Source: an uncultured Christensenella sp.
GTDB lineage: Bacteria; Bacillota; Clostridia; Christensenellales; UBA1242
Assembly (NCBI GenBank): GCA_949300385.1
Contig: CASGDZ010000002.1
Span: 199,093-263,092, forward strand
DNA length: 64,000 bases
Direction: 5' to 3'
Position 1 is the stretch's first letter; the number at the start of each line of letters is the position of its first letter. Shown here in pieces: positions 34,824 through 45,960 of the stretch. The notes beneath the pieces were generated by a model. The model had not been told where the DNA came from, did no database searches, and saw nothing but the letters and a program-made list of their open reading frames with translations. Position numbers and translations under genes: made by a program.

Positions 34824-35129
34824 ATGTACGCAATCGCAAATATTTCAGGCAAACAATATAAGGTTGAAGCTGGCGCAACAATTTCTGTTGACAAATTAAA
34901 TGCAGAAGTTGGCGAGGAAGTTACATTCCCAGTTATGATGACTGTTGATGGCGCTAAAGTTAAAACCGGTAGCCCTGTTATTAAAGATGTCGTTGTTAAA
35001 GCGAAAGTCGTATCTCACGGCAGAGACAAGAAAATAACTGTCTTCAAGTATAAAGCTAAGAAGAACGAGCGCACTAAACAAGGACACAGACAGCCATACA
35101 CTAAGATTTTAATCGAAAGTATAGGTTAA
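34824..35129 (+). CDS. rplU: Ribosomal protein L21
   Basis: Large-subunit protein bL21, 101 aa. It begins [17 protein letters not shown], the standard L21 start (YAIIxTGGKQYKV), and ends with the [12 protein letters not shown] strand. The KKRRR-like segment appears as [18 protein letters not shown]. First gene of rplU-prp-rpmA; the next gene starts one base after the stop. An ideal aggaggt ribosome site precedes ATG. Confidence 0.96.
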   Translation: MYAIANISGKQYKVEAGATISVDKLNAEVGEEVTFPVMMTVDGAKVKTGSPVIKDVVVKAKVVSHGRDKKITVFKYKAKKNERTKQGHRQPYTKILIESIG

Positions 35130-35130
35130 T

Positions 35131-35466
35131 ATGATTAATATAACTATTATTTGGTCGAAAGACGACCTTATGACTATCGAGGCGACAGGTCATTCAGGAT
35201 ATGCAGAGAGTGGACATGATATAGTTTGTGCAGTAGTATCTGCACTTACAGGAAATATTCTTAATGGTTTAAAATTAATTAATGCTGATTTTAAATCAAA
35301 TATAGATGAGAATATACCACATTTTAGTGTAACGATATCAAAGGATATAGATAAATCTAAGATGAAAGACGCTCAAATTATTATGAAAACGGCATATTTA
35401 GGACTTAAAGATGCTTATGATAGTTTCCCAAAATATATTAAGATAAAGGAGAAGCACAATGATTAA
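35131..35466 (+). CDS. prp: Ribosomal-processing cysteine protease Prp
   Basis: The 111-residue protein carries the catalytic His in [13 protein letters not shown] and the catalytic Cys in [11 protein letters not shown]. Prp cleaves the N-terminal extension of ribosomal protein L27 in Bacillota and related bacteria. The gene lies between rplU and rpmA as usual and overlaps rpmA by eight bases, indicating translational coupling with its own substrate. Confidence 0.92.
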   Translation: MINITIIWSKDDLMTIEATGHSGYAESGHDIVCAVVSALTGNILNGLKLINADFKSNIDENIPHFSVTISKDIDKSKMKDAQIIMKTAYLGLKDAYDSFPKYIKIKEKHND

Positions 35467-35734
35467 TTTTCAATTATTTGCCCATAAGAAAGGTGGCGGT
35501 AGCACAAAGAATGGTCGTGATAGTGAATCAAAGCGTCTTGGTGTGAAGGCTGGCGATGGACAATTCGTACATGCTGGTGCAATTATAATACGCCAAAGAG
35601 GTACAAAAGTGTACCCTTCTACAAATGTAGGATGCGGAAAAGATTATACTTTGTTTGCACTTATTGATGGTATCGTTCGTTTCAAAAAAGACGGACGCGG
35701 TAGAAAAATTGCTGTTGTAGAAGCAAAAATTTAG
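35459..35734 (+). CDS. rpmA: Ribosomal protein L27 with Prp-cleavable extension
   Basis: bL27, 91 aa. The N terminus [15 protein letters not shown] contains the Prp recognition pattern (hydrophobic-Q-L/F-F-A followed by HKKG), so maturation should remove the first eight residues to expose HKKGGGS, which reaches the peptidyl-transferase centre. [12 protein letters not shown] and [19 protein letters not shown] are standard L27 blocks. Stop TAG. A terminator follows. Confidence 0.96.
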   Translation: MINFQLFAHKKGGGSTKNGRDSESKRLGVKAGDGQFVHAGAIIIRQRGTKVYPSTNVGCGKDYTLFALIDGIVRFKKDGRGRKIAVVEAKI

Positions 35735-35743
35735 TTATAAAAG

Positions 35744-35779
35744 TCCAAAAAGTCGTATAAGATATTTTTGGATTTTTTT
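35744..35779 (+). terminator. Terminator of the L21 operon
   Basis: TCCAAAAA pairs with TTTTTGGA and is followed by T residues. Confidence 0.8.
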
Positions 35780-35945
35780 ATGTGAATTTTATTCAAAACA
35801 GATAAGTAAGACAAATATATTTATAATCAAATATTGTAGTTTAATGTAAAAATGCAAAAAATTAGTTTCAATAGTTGCAAATTCTAATTAAATTATAATA
35901 AAATATATATGTTTATAACATATATATTTTTGGGAGTAGAATTGA

Positions 35946-36494
35946 ATGAAGATAAAAAATAAGACTTTACTTATTACTGGCATACTTTGTTTAGTAGGTT
36001 TATTATTAAATATATTAGATATTTATCTCGATGTAAAGATATATTCATCTAACATCATATACATTATAGGGAATAGCGTCGCGGGAGCAATTAGTATTGC
36101 AAGCGGAATATTTTTAATAATTATGTCTACTAAAAGTGATGAATATGTTGCAAAGCGAGCAAATATATTTTTTATTTTTTCGTTGATAAACATTTTTAAC
36201 AATATAGTCGTATGGGGTATTGTATTGTGGGCGCAGTTCGCAGTATCTGCTAGAATTAGGAAAATTGCGTACCGAGATTTTACAAAATCAACACGAGAAA
36301 ATAGCGATGGTTCTATTGTATTAAATAAAGAAGATTATGAGATAACCCAATTGACAAACGATTTAACCGAAGAATTAAACAAGTTAGACAAAAAGCGCAC
36401 TGATGGAGAAATTTCAGAAGACGAATACAATACGAAAAGGGAAGAAATCATAAAAAAATACATTTTATCAAATAAGGACAGCAAAAATGATTAA
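35946..36494 (+). CDS. Small membrane protein with SHOCT-like tail, 182 aa
   Basis: Three or four hydrophobic helices fill residues 5-110. The C-terminal tail LNKLDKKRTDGEISEDEYNTKREEIIKKY matches the SHOCT motif (short helical tail with L-x-x-G-x-I-[ST]-x-x-E-[FY]), often found on membrane or oligomeric proteins. It overlaps the first ABC-transporter gene by eight bases, so it is co-expressed and may be an accessory component of that exporter (inference). The start has ggga upstream. Confidence 0.6.
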   Translation: MKIKNKTLLITGILCLVGLLLNILDIYLDVKIYSSNIIYIIGNSVAGAISIASGIFLIIMSTKSDEYVAKRANIFFIFSLINIFNNIVVWGIVLWAQFAVSARIRKIAYRDFTKSTRENSDGSIVLNKEDYEITQLTNDLTEELNKLDKKRTDGEISEDEYNTKREEIIKKYILSNKDSKND

Positions 36495-38244
36495 AATACT
36501 TAAATATTTAAAACTAAAAGAGTGGATTTTAGTTGCAATTAATGTTGGATTAATTGTTGCTCAAGTTTATTTTGAATTAAGACTACCTGATTATATGAAA
36601 GAAATTACACTTGTGATGCGATCTCCAAATGTACAAATGTCTGATATATGGCAGTTAGGTGGAATGATGATGCTGTGTGCATTTGCAAGTTTGGCGTGTG
36701 CTATCATAGTCGGATACACTGCTTCTACAATTGCATCAAGTTTGTCTGCTAGATTGCGCGAAAAGACTTACACAAAAGTACAAAATTTTTCAATGGAAGA
36801 AATCGACAAATTCTCAACCGCCAGTCTAATCACGCGTTCGACGAACGATGTAACTCAAGTTCAACAAACTATCACTATGGCAATGCAAGTTTTAGTTCGT
36901 GCACCTGTAATGGCAATATGGGCAATTAGTAAAATCTCGTCAAAAAGTTGGCAGTGGTCGGTTAGTACCGCAGTGGCTGTTTTCGTCATGGTGGCGCTAC
37001 TTACTACTATAATTGCATTCACACTACCTAAATTTAAAAGAATGCAAAAATTGACCGATGATTTAAACAAAGCAACAAGGGAGAATTTAACCGGGGTTCG
37101 TGTAATTAGAGCATATAATGCGGAAGATTATCAACAAGTTAAATTTGAAAAAACAAATAATGATTTGACCAAAACAAACTTATTTGCACATAGAATGATG
37201 GGCATTATGCAACCGGGCTTAACTTTAGTTATGAACGGATTGTCGCTTGCGGTCTATTGGTTAGGCGCGTACATAATTGAAGGTGCAAATATGGCAAGCA
37301 AAGAAGTTTTATTAGCGGATATGATAACCTATTCTTCATATGCAATACAAGTCGTTATGTCTTTCTTAATGCTAGTAATCCTTTTCATAATGATACCGCG
37401 TGCAAGCGTTTCAGCAAACAGAATAAACGAAGTTTTGTCAACTGAACCAAAAATTATAGATGGTGACTTAGATATAGATAAAACACCTGAAGGAAAAGGC
37501 GAGATAGAATTTAAAAATGTTTCGTTTAAATATCCAGATGGTAGTGATTATGTACTTAAAGATATAACATTCAAGGCGAAGAAAGGTGAAGTCGTCGCTT
37601 TTATAGGCGCGACGGGTAGCGGTAAAAGTACACTAATAAATTTAATCCCGCGCTTTTACGATGCTAGCGAAGGTGAAGTACTTATTGACGGCGAAAATGT
37701 GAAAAATTATAAGAAAAAGGACCTTAATAATAAGATAGGATATATCTCACAACGCGCTGTGATATTTTCGGGTACAATTGCGTCAAATATTAATTTTGGA
37801 GAAAGTGGAAAAGAAGAAATAACAGAAAAAGACATAAGAGAAGCGTTGGATGTTGCACAAGCAAGTGAATATGTGAACAAATATTCAGATAATATTAATC
37901 ATAGAGTGGCGCAAAACGGAACAAATCTATCAGGCGGACAAAAACAGCGCTTATCTATTGCGCGCGCAGTGGCAAGGAAACCAGAGATTTACATATTTGA
38001 CGATTCATTTTCTGCACTTGACTATAAAACAGATAAAGAATTAAGAAAGCAATTATTTGCAAATATGAACGATTCAACCGTTTTGATAGTTGCTCAAAGA
38101 ATAGGGACTATACGCGATGCGGATAAAATTATCGTTTTGGATAAAGGAGAGATTGTAGGTATAGGCAAGCATGAAGACCTATTGAAAAACTGCCCTGTAT
38201 ATAGCGAAATAGCATCTTCTCAACTTTCTAAGGAGGAATTGTAA
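36487..38244 (+). CDS. ABC exporter subunit with degenerate catalytic site (BmrC-like)
   Basis: A fused six-helix membrane domain and ATPase, 585 aa. Walker A is GATGSGKSTL, the signature is LSGGQKQR, and Walker B reads IYIFDDSFSALD, with Asp instead of the catalytic Glu. That substitution is typical of one half of heterodimeric exporters such as BmrC/LmrC. With the following gene (one-base gap) it forms a heterodimer that likely exports drugs or lipids. It overlaps the upstream SHOCT gene. Confidence 0.88.
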   Translation: MIKILKYLKLKEWILVAINVGLIVAQVYFELRLPDYMKEITLVMRSPNVQMSDIWQLGGMMMLCAFASLACAIIVGYTASTIASSLSARLREKTYTKVQNFSMEEIDKFSTASLITRSTNDVTQVQQTITMAMQVLVRAPVMAIWAISKISSKSWQWSVSTAVAVFVMVALLTTIIAFTLPKFKRMQKLTDDLNKATRENLTGVRVIRAYNAEDYQQVKFEKTNNDLTKTNLFAHRMMGIMQPGLTLVMNGLSLAVYWLGAYIIEGANMASKEVLLADMITYSSYAIQVVMSFLMLVILFIMIPRASVSANRINEVLSTEPKIIDGDLDIDKTPEGKGEIEFKNVSFKYPDGSDYVLKDITFKAKKGEVVAFIGATGSGKSTLINLIPRFYDASEGEVLIDGENVKNYKKKDLNNKIGYISQRAVIFSGTIASNINFGESGKEEITEKDIREALDVAQASEYVNKYSDNINHRVAQNGTNLSGGQKQRLSIARAVARKPEIYIFDDSFSALDYKTDKELRKQLFANMNDSTVLIVAQRIGTIRDADKIIVLDKGEIVGIGKHEDLLKNCPVYSEIASSQLSKEEL

Positions 38245-38245
38245 T

Positions 38246-40318
38246 ATGCCGGGACCTAGAATGAATTTTACTAATGAAAAATATACTTTTTCAGAAACTT
38301 GGTTAAAACTTTTACAATATAGCAAAAAATATATCATTCCTACAATTTTTGCATTAGTTTTCGCTATAGCTGGAACAATTTTTACAATTATTGGCCCAGA
38401 CAAGTTAAAAGAAATGACAAATGCTATAACGAACGGCATGATGACGGGAATTGATTTAAATCTCGTTACGCATATAGGTTTAACTCTTGTGGCTTTTTAT
38501 GTTTCAAGCGTTGTGTTGTCATATTTACAGAGTTTTATAATGGCAACAATAACACAAAAAATATGTAAGAACTTGCGTTCAGATATAGCAAATAAGATTA
38601 ATAGATTACCGCTAAAATATTTTGATACGACAACTACAGGTGATACACTATCACGCGTAACAAATGATGTCGATACAATAGGTCAAACACTAAATCAAAG
38701 CATAGTAAGTTTAGTTTCCGCAATAGTGCTATTCTTAGGCTCGTTGCTTATGATGTTTATTACAAATTGGATATTGTCATTTGTGGCAATCGGTGCCTCA
38801 TTAATAGGGTTCATATTCACGTTCATTATCATTGCGCGCTCACAAAAATATTTTGTTAAACAGCAACAACTATTAGGGGATATAAACGGGCATATTGAAG
38901 AAGCCTATTCAGGGCATGATGTTATTAAAGTTTACAATGCAGAAGGACAATTTTATTCTCGTTTTTCTTCTATCAACAACGCATTAAGAAAGGATAGTAA
39001 AAAGGCTCAATTCATGTCTGGACTTATGATGCCGTTAATGAATTTTATAGGAAATTTTGGCTATCTTGCAGTGTGCGTAGCGGGTGCTTTGTTATTAATA
39101 GATGGACGAATTGCGGGAATTGGAACAATAGTTGCATTTATTGTTTATGTTAGATTATTTACTCAACCGCTTAGTACAATTGCGCAATGCATGAGCAGTT
39201 TACAGACATGTAGTGCAGCAAGTTATAGAGTGTTCGATTTCTTAGGTAAAAATGAACTTTCTAATGAAAGTTTGAAAAAAGAAGTATTGAAAAAATCTAA
39301 TGGGAATATTGAATTTAAACATGTTCGTTTTGGATATGATGAAGGTAAAACTATAATTAAAGACTTTTCCACCAAAATAAAGCATGGGCAAAAGGTGGCA
39401 ATTGTCGGACCTACAGGTGCAGGTAAAACAACAATGGTAAATTTACTAATGCGCTTTTATGATTTAAAACAACCTAGATTGATCGTCAATGATAACATTT
39501 TAGATTATGAAATATTTAATAATGGTAAATCTATAAAAATAATAATTGAAGATGACAATTCTTTAACCATAAATGACGAGCATACAGAATATTTCTTGAA
39601 TGACGAAATAGCGAATAAACTTCCGCACAATAAGGAAATCAAATTTGATCAAAACTTTAATATGTTTGCAAATGAAAAACCTATAAAATATAAAATTGAT
39701 GTATTAGTAGGAGAAGATATTGACAAGAAGAATAAAACTAAATTTGGTGTTGCATATTATGGAGATATCTTCATAGATGGAGTGCCTACAAAATCAATTA
39801 CACGAGAGAATATTCACGACCAATTTTGTATGGTACTGCAAGATACTTGGCTATTTGAAGGCAGTATAAAAGAAAATGTTATGTTTAATAAATTAGATAT
39901 AACAGATGAAGAAATTTATTCGGCTTGTAAAACTGCGAACATTGATCATTTCATAAATACATTGCCTAAAAAATACGACACAATATTAGACGAAAACGCA
40001 AATTTGTCAGCAGGTCAAAAACAACTACTAACTATCGCGCGTGCGATGGTTAGTAAAGCTCCAATATTAATTTTGGACGAAGCGACGAGTTCGGTCGATA
40101 CGCGTACAGAAGTATTAATCCAGGACGCTATGGATAAATTGATGAAAGGTCGTACCTCAATCGTCATAGCACATAGATTGTCAACAATTAAAAGTTCAGA
40201 TATGATTTTAGTTATGAAAGACGGCGATATAATCGAAAAAGGAAATCATGAAGAACTTATGAAAGCAAACGGCTTTTATGCAGATTTGTACAATAGTCAG
40301 TTCGATAAAGTTGATTAA
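38246..40318 (+). CDS. ABC exporter subunit with about 98-residue insertion in the ATPase (BmrD-like)
   Basis: 690 aa, about 100 more than usual. It has a six-helix membrane domain, then Walker A GPTGAGKTT (about residue 388). An unusual insert runs from about residue 407 to 504, between RFYD and GDIFIDGVPTKS: acidic, beta-rich, with DEHTEYFLNDEIANKL. After it come the Q-loop MVLQDTWLFEG, signature LSAGQKQL, and canonical Walker B ILILDEATSSVD with catalytic Glu. Thus this is the catalytically competent partner. The insert would sit near the beta-subdomain face of the nucleotide-binding domain. A shared terminator follows. Confidence 0.88.
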   Translation: MPGPRMNFTNEKYTFSETWLKLLQYSKKYIIPTIFALVFAIAGTIFTIIGPDKLKEMTNAITNGMMTGIDLNLVTHIGLTLVAFYVSSVVLSYLQSFIMATITQKICKNLRSDIANKINRLPLKYFDTTTTGDTLSRVTNDVDTIGQTLNQSIVSLVSAIVLFLGSLLMMFITNWILSFVAIGASLIGFIFTFIIIARSQKYFVKQQQLLGDINGHIEEAYSGHDVIKVYNAEGQFYSRFSSINNALRKDSKKAQFMSGLMMPLMNFIGNFGYLAVCVAGALLLIDGRIAGIGTIVAFIVYVRLFTQPLSTIAQCMSSLQTCSAASYRVFDFLGKNELSNESLKKEVLKKSNGNIEFKHVRFGYDEGKTIIKDFSTKIKHGQKVAIVGPTGAGKTTMVNLLMRFYDLKQPRLIVNDNILDYEIFNNGKSIKIIIEDDNSLTINDEHTEYFLNDEIANKLPHNKEIKFDQNFNMFANEKPIKYKIDVLVGEDIDKKNKTKFGVAYYGDIFIDGVPTKSITRENIHDQFCMVLQDTWLFEGSIKENVMFNKLDITDEEIYSACKTANIDHFINTLPKKYDTILDENANLSAGQKQLLTIARAMVSKAPILILDEATSSVDTRTEVLIQDAMDKLMKGRTSIVIAHRLSTIKSSDMILVMKDGDIIEKGNHEELMKANGFYADLYNSQFDKVD

Positions 40319-40364
40319 ATAGTTGGATAAAAATAGTGTACAAACACTATATTATAATATATTA

Positions 40365-40390
40365 AAAAATCCGCATATGCGGATTTTTGT
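40365..40390. terminator. Bidirectional terminator
   Basis: AAAAATCCGC-ATAT-GCGGATTTTT between convergent genes. Confidence 0.9.
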
Positions 40391-40409
40391 TTTATTATTT
40401 AATTTTTTA

Positions 40410-41141
40410 CTATTTTAGCAATCTGGAATCTAAATAATTTTTGCATTGAAATATTAAGAATAATATTATATCGAGAATGTATAACAGCACAAATATTAAT
40501 ACAAATACAAAACCTACTTTTATAAACGCTAAACCTATTATAAGCGCCATAGTAATAGCAAGTAGTGAAATTAAAAATATAATATTCAATTTAGAAAAAG
40601 ATGATTTAATTTTAGCACTATCAGAAATTTTTTTGTCTTCTATATATACATTTTCAACTAATTGTTTAGGTGGTTCAAACAATCGGTTTGCGAAATGTGA
40701 TTCTAGCAGTTCGGTCATGAATACTGCTGGTATGTGTTGCAGTTTAGGACTTGCCATACTGTCATTAATTTTAAATATTGATTTAACATATACATTATAT
40801 GCTGAATTGCACATACTTTCAAATGAATTATAAATAGGCATAACATTAGTTATTTTGTCATTTTTAATTTTAGAAGTAAATTTGTTTAAAAGTGCATTAT
40901 CAACATTAAAACTAGAGTAGTAGACAAGTACATCATCAATCTCTGATTTTTTTAGTAGCACATGAATTGTCAGGGCAAGTCTATTTTTATACACAGCATT
41001 ACATTGATATCCATAAGTTTTGAATAAATCAGCCAAAGGCGCTTTGACAACAAAAAGAATATTGTCCCCAAATCTAGACCTTATCATATTAATTTTTTGC
41101 TGAATTGAACTTATTGAATCAACTACAAAAATAATTTTCAT
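40410..41141 (-). CDS. Hypothetical protein with two C-terminal membrane helices, 243 aa
   Basis: Family not recognised. The soluble N-terminal part (about 180 residues) starts MKIIFVVDSISSIQQKI and alternates strands and helices in an alpha/beta manner. Two long hydrophobic helices near the C terminus (IIFLISLLAITMALIIGLAF and FVFVLIFVLLYILDIILFL) anchor it with a cytoplasmic domain. I start at ATG 41141 since aaaaaggat lies upstream; an earlier ATG at 41168 lacks a site. Stop TAG. Expressed alone, convergent with the ABC operon. Confidence 0.55.
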   Translation of the reverse strand: MKIIFVVDSISSIQQKINMIRSRFGDNILFVVKAPLADLFKTYGYQCNAVYKNRLALTIHVLLKKSEIDDVLVYYSSFNVDNALLNKFTSKIKNDKITNVMPIYNSFESMCNSAYNVYVKSIFKINDSMASPKLQHIPAVFMTELLESHFANRLFEPPKQLVENVYIEDKKISDSAKIKSSFSKLNIIFLISLLAITMALIIGLAFIKVGFVFVLIFVLLYILDIILFLIFQCKNYLDSRLLK

Positions 41142-41422
41142 AACAATCCTTTTTCTTATTATACTCAATGATTATAAAAATTCAAAATATTTTGTCGATA
41201 TTTAAAAATTTATAAAAATGAACAATTTAATGCGGAATATGATTTTATAAATATAGCAATACAATATTATATTTTCTCATATAAGCAAATCACTAAAATG
41301 ATATCGTTATAAATATAGTACATAAAATTAATAAAAATAAAAAATGATATAGAATTTTATATTAAAAACATAATAATCCTTACTCTATAGATAAATCATA
41401 CAAAAATTTAATATGTGAAATT
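41142..41422. other. AT-rich intergenic region
   Basis: No gene or strong repeat seen. It contains the upstream region of the leftward 40410-41141 gene and ends at the terminator of the next leftward gene. Confidence 0.6.
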
Positions 41423-41454
41423 AAAAAAAAGACAATGTAGATATGACATTATCT
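41423..41454 (-). terminator. Terminator of the XRE-family gene
   Basis: On the minus strand AGATAATGT pairs with ACATTGTCT (one G-U) and is followed by a T-run. Confidence 0.75.
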
Positions 41455-41471
41455 TTTTATATAAAATTGAT

Positions 41472-42209
41472 TTAATTTTCTTTTTTGACTTCATCATTAT
41501 TTTGACTATCAATTACGATACTTTGTTTATTATCACTATTTTGTTGACTATCAGTAGAAATTATCTCATTTTCTTTGTCATTTTTAGATTTTTGTGTCTT
41601 TCTATGTTTTCTTGGACCTTTAATCAATGCTCCCCATAATATTGTTGCAACTTGTAAAGGTATGCCCAAAATATAAATTATCCATATCTGATATTGTATA
41701 AGTTGTACATGAATACAAGCAAGAGTGGACCATATTAAAACAGATAAAATAATAGGCAATAGATATTGTTTTCCCCAAATGCTATTAAATATAATGAGAA
41801 CTAAACAGGATACAGGCACAGCCCACAAGAATATGAGCGGGAATGATTTGTCTAGCGTTATTTGAAGACAGACAAATAGTACAGTGGCAAGTAACCAAAC
41901 GGCACTAACTGCCAATAAGGTTATAATGAGTTTAGTAGGGAAAAGCCTATCTTTAACTATAGGCTTAGTTTCCTGTTCTTTTATCTGAAAGTCTTCACGA
42001 GTTAAATCGTCGAGTGTAACATTATAGAACTTTGCTATTGTGTATAAAATCTCTACGCTTGGTAAAGATTCGCCACTTTCCCATTTGGATATAGTTTTAT
42101 CTGAATAATTAAATTGTTCAGCAAGTTCCATTTGAGTTAATTTTTTACTCTTTCTTAAAGTTAATAAATTTTTTCCAATAATTTTGTTTATATCATTAAT
42201 TTCTTCCAT
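41472..42209 (-). CDS. XRE-family regulator fused to membrane helices, 245 aa
   Basis: Residues 8-68 form an HTH_XRE domain (LLTLRKSKKLTQMELAEQF...SDKTISKWESGESLPSVEIL). Four hydrophobic helices occupy residues about 95-200, followed by a polar Ser/Asn/Asp tail. Such membrane-tethered Xre proteins are common in Clostridia and are presumed to link a membrane signal to DNA binding; the target is unknown. A ggagcg ribosome site precedes ATG. The terminator at 41423-41454 closes the gene. Confidence 0.8.
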   Translation of the reverse strand: MEEINDINKIIGKNLLTLRKSKKLTQMELAEQFNYSDKTISKWESGESLPSVEILYTIAKFYNVTLDDLTREDFQIKEQETKPIVKDRLFPTKLIITLLAVSAVWLLATVLFVCLQITLDKSFPLIFLWAVPVSCLVLIIFNSIWGKQYLLPIILSVLIWSTLACIHVQLIQYQIWIIYILGIPLQVATILWGALIKGPRKHRKTQKSKNDKENEIISTDSQQNSDNKQSIVIDSQNNDEVKKEN

Positions 42210-42516
42210 TTTCGCTCCTATGGATTTTCATATTAATAGCATATAACTGATACAGCAATGATTTCATTACTAAAATACTACCATATTCTAAAATTAATAG
42301 CAAGAATTTTGATAATTCTAATCAAAATATAGTCAAAATTTTTAACTCTCATGAAATTAGAGTTATTCTACTTTTAGTATTTTTAACATTATAGAACAAA
42401 TTTAGCAATTCTATTGATAAAATAACAATTTTAGTGATAAGATATGGTAACAATAAAAGGCGTAGAGTATGCCACTTTTATTGATAAACACGAAGGAAAG
42501 GAATAAGGGGAAATTT

Positions 42517-43797
42517 ATGAAAGATTTAATTTCAGTTATAATACCATGTTATAATGCAGAGAAGACATTGTCTCGCACTTTGGATAGTGTGCTCGAACAA
42601 GACTATAAAAAGATAGAAATTATTATTGTCAACGACGGAAGCAAGGACAATAGTTTAAGCGTCGCGCAAGAATATGCGAATAAAGATTCAAGAATACGGA
42701 TCATCAATCAAGATAATGCGGGAGTGTCTGTTGCTCGAAATAATGGACTTGAGAATGCTAATGGTGAATATATAATATTTTTAGATGCAGATGACAATTA
42801 TACTACTCCGCATGCGTATAGCAATATGCTAAAAAGATTAAAAGAAGAAAACGCTGATATGTGTGTATGCAATTTTACTCACCCATGTTTTGAAGAACAC
42901 TTAAAGGGTGGAGTTTATGATTTAACAGACAAAAATCAGTTTGTTACTTATTATCAGGACTTTTTCTCTTATGCTATGCCTTGGAACAAAATTTTTAAAC
43001 GCGAGTGTTTAACCGAGGGGTACGCAGTAGGTATTAAATTTACAGAAGATGAATTATTTAATCTTGACAATTTAAAAAATGTTAAAAAAGTTGTCGTTAT
43101 TGATGAAGTCTATCATAACTATTATTGCGCACCATATAACCCAAATGCAGAGGCAAGTGCAGTCAATTCTATATATTCAGAAGATAAATTTTGGGAAAAG
43201 AAACACACAATATGGCATATGGGGATGAAAAATAATCAACATAGAATTGATTCAATAAATAAATTTTATGGAACATTGAAAGAGGATATGTTGTATGTTA
43301 GAAGTTTTGATTTCTTCTTCTGGGACTTCTTAGTTATGGCAAAAAACTGTATTGCAGAAGAGTATATTAGCAATGTATGTAAAGGCATTTTTGAAGAAAA
43401 ATTATTTATTGATTCAATTAGAGATAAAGAAAGATATGGTTTAATTTTAAAAGATTACAATCATAAAGATATAGAAACATTTGTTAAACTGGCATATTTT
43501 GCTTTTAAAGAGATAAAGCAATATAATATTAAATTATCTATGAACAAAGTTTTATTATCAATTTTTGCTAAAATATTTTATAATATACCAAACAATATAA
43601 ATACAATCGATATATTGGCAAAATCTTATCTAGAATTAAAAAACAATTCTTCAGAAGAAGCGGTTTATGTTAATTCGTTATTTGATATAATGGGTGAAAG
43701 AGAAGCTCAAAAAAGTAAAAATATAATTCTAATGGATGATACTTTAAAAAATTGGTTTGATTCGTTAAATAAAGTTTTAGAACATAGAACTATATAA
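42517..43797 (+). CDS. Family 2 glycosyltransferase, 426 aa
   Basis: The N-terminal GT-A domain is clear: SVIIPCYNAEKTLSRTLDSV, IIIVNDGSKDNS, IRIINQDNAGVSVARNNG and the IIFLDADDN metal-binding motif. The C-terminal 200 residues are helical and unassigned. The acceptor is unknown; it probably transfers a sugar from a nucleotide donor to a surface glycan. I start at ATG 42517, which has aagggg upstream, rather than the earlier ATG 42469. A terminator follows immediately. Confidence 0.82.
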   Translation: MKDLISVIIPCYNAEKTLSRTLDSVLEQDYKKIEIIIVNDGSKDNSLSVAQEYANKDSRIRIINQDNAGVSVARNNGLENANGEYIIFLDADDNYTTPHAYSNMLKRLKEENADMCVCNFTHPCFEEHLKGGVYDLTDKNQFVTYYQDFFSYAMPWNKIFKRECLTEGYAVGIKFTEDELFNLDNLKNVKKVVVIDEVYHNYYCAPYNPNAEASAVNSIYSEDKFWEKKHTIWHMGMKNNQHRIDSINKFYGTLKEDMLYVRSFDFFFWDFLVMAKNCIAEEYISNVCKGIFEEKLFIDSIRDKERYGLILKDYNHKDIETFVKLAYFAFKEIKQYNIKLSMNKVLLSIFAKIFYNIPNNINTIDILAKSYLELKNNSSEEAVYVNSLFDIMGEREAQKSKNIILMDDTLKNWFDSLNKVLEHRTI

Positions 43798-43802
43798 AAA
43801 AC

Positions 43803-43840
43803 AAGCGCGAATAAAGTTTATCTTATATCTGCGCTTTTTT
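43803..43840. terminator. Bidirectional terminator
   Basis: AAGCGC pairs with GCGCTT across a 22-base loop, with T residues after it and A residues before it. Confidence 0.6.
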
Positions 43841-43887
43841 AATCTAATTTATAAATTTTATTAATAATAATTTAATTTGAAATAATT

Positions 43888-44433
43888 TTAAACATTATTT
43901 TTTATAACTATATCATCATAAGTTTCTTTTAAATATTTTTTGTTTAAAACATACTGCTCGCCATAATCTTTTAAATCGGTAAATACTTTTGAGAAAAATG
44001 ACTTCATATTGTCGTTAGTCGGCGTTTGATCAAGGTGTTTAATCCAGTATTCAAGTGGAGAACTATCCGTATAATCTTCTTTCATATAGCACTTAGATGC
44101 CGAAATTCTATCACATATGCATTCAACTGCATATTTATATGGCATATTCACTTGCGTTTTATTCTGAAGGTCAAACCAGTATTCAAAATGATGTTTATTG
44201 TGGTTAATATGATGAATCCATGCAAGCGAATATCCTTTTTGTCGCCTACAATTAGAGATAGGAGAACCTACTCCAGTATAATATTTCACGCTTTCGAAAA
44301 ATTCTGTTGGTGAAAATTTTGATAAATCATGGGTAAGTCCACGCCAAAAAAGTCCGCATTTACAACATAATTTAAACACAATGAATCTATGTTTAGTTAC
44401 CATACCTAAATGTTTAAAGAATTTATTACTCAT
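43888..44433 (-). CDS. DUF5662-family protein, 181 aa
   Basis: The sequence is rich in conserved His/Asp/Trp: KHLGMVTKHRF, GLFWRGLTHDLSKFSPTEF, GYSLAWIHHINHNKHHFEYW and DRISASKC. This pattern identifies the DUF5662 family, whose His/Asp cluster suggests a metal-dependent hydrolase of HD-like type. The function is not established. No signal peptide. On the minus strand a TATAAT lies about 30 bases before the ATG. It is convergent with the glycosyltransferase. Confidence 0.78.
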   Translation of the reverse strand: MSNKFFKHLGMVTKHRFIVFKLCCKCGLFWRGLTHDLSKFSPTEFFESVKYYTGVGSPISNCRRQKGYSLAWIHHINHNKHHFEYWFDLQNKTQVNMPYKYAVECICDRISASKCYMKEDYTDSSPLEYWIKHLDQTPTNDNMKSFFSKVFTDLKDYGEQYVLNKKYLKETYDDIVIKNNV

Positions 44434-44563
44434 TTTTATCTCGCAAGAATTAATTTTATCTTGTTATTATATCATATTATTTAACTTTTTTATATAAAAT
44501 TATGGTTATTTCTTTATATTATATTGATTTTTAAATAAAATTTTAGCATAACAAATAATTTTA

Positions 44564-44595
44564 ATAAAAATCCCCCTTTTCTAAGGGGGATTTTA
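44564..44595. terminator. Terminator of the collagen-like gene
   Basis: AAATCCCCCTT pairs with AGGGGGATTT, flanked by A and T runs. On the minus strand it follows the 44600-45703 gene. Confidence 0.85.
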
Positions 44596-44599
44596 AAAT

Positions 44600-45742
<1,143 letters not shown>

Positions 45743-45912
45743 TTATGAGCGAAATAGAATTTGGTGCAAATTTAAGATTTTATTATATAATTCAAATAAT
45801 TTATAAACGCATATATGAATATTTTAATATGAAACATATAACATTTTTGTATAAATGTTTAGATAGTTTAAATATTTTATAATATGGATAGGTTAGTAAA
45901 TACAAATAAAAG

Positions 45913-45941
45913 TTGATATATAAACTTTAATATGTTAAAAT
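45913..45941 (+). promoter_or_regulatory. Predicted promoter of the glycan gene cluster
   Basis: TTGATA (45913-45918), 17 bases, TAAAAT (45936-45941), before ATG 45961. Confidence 0.6.
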
Positions 45942-45960
45942 AAAATAGTATGGAGTATGT

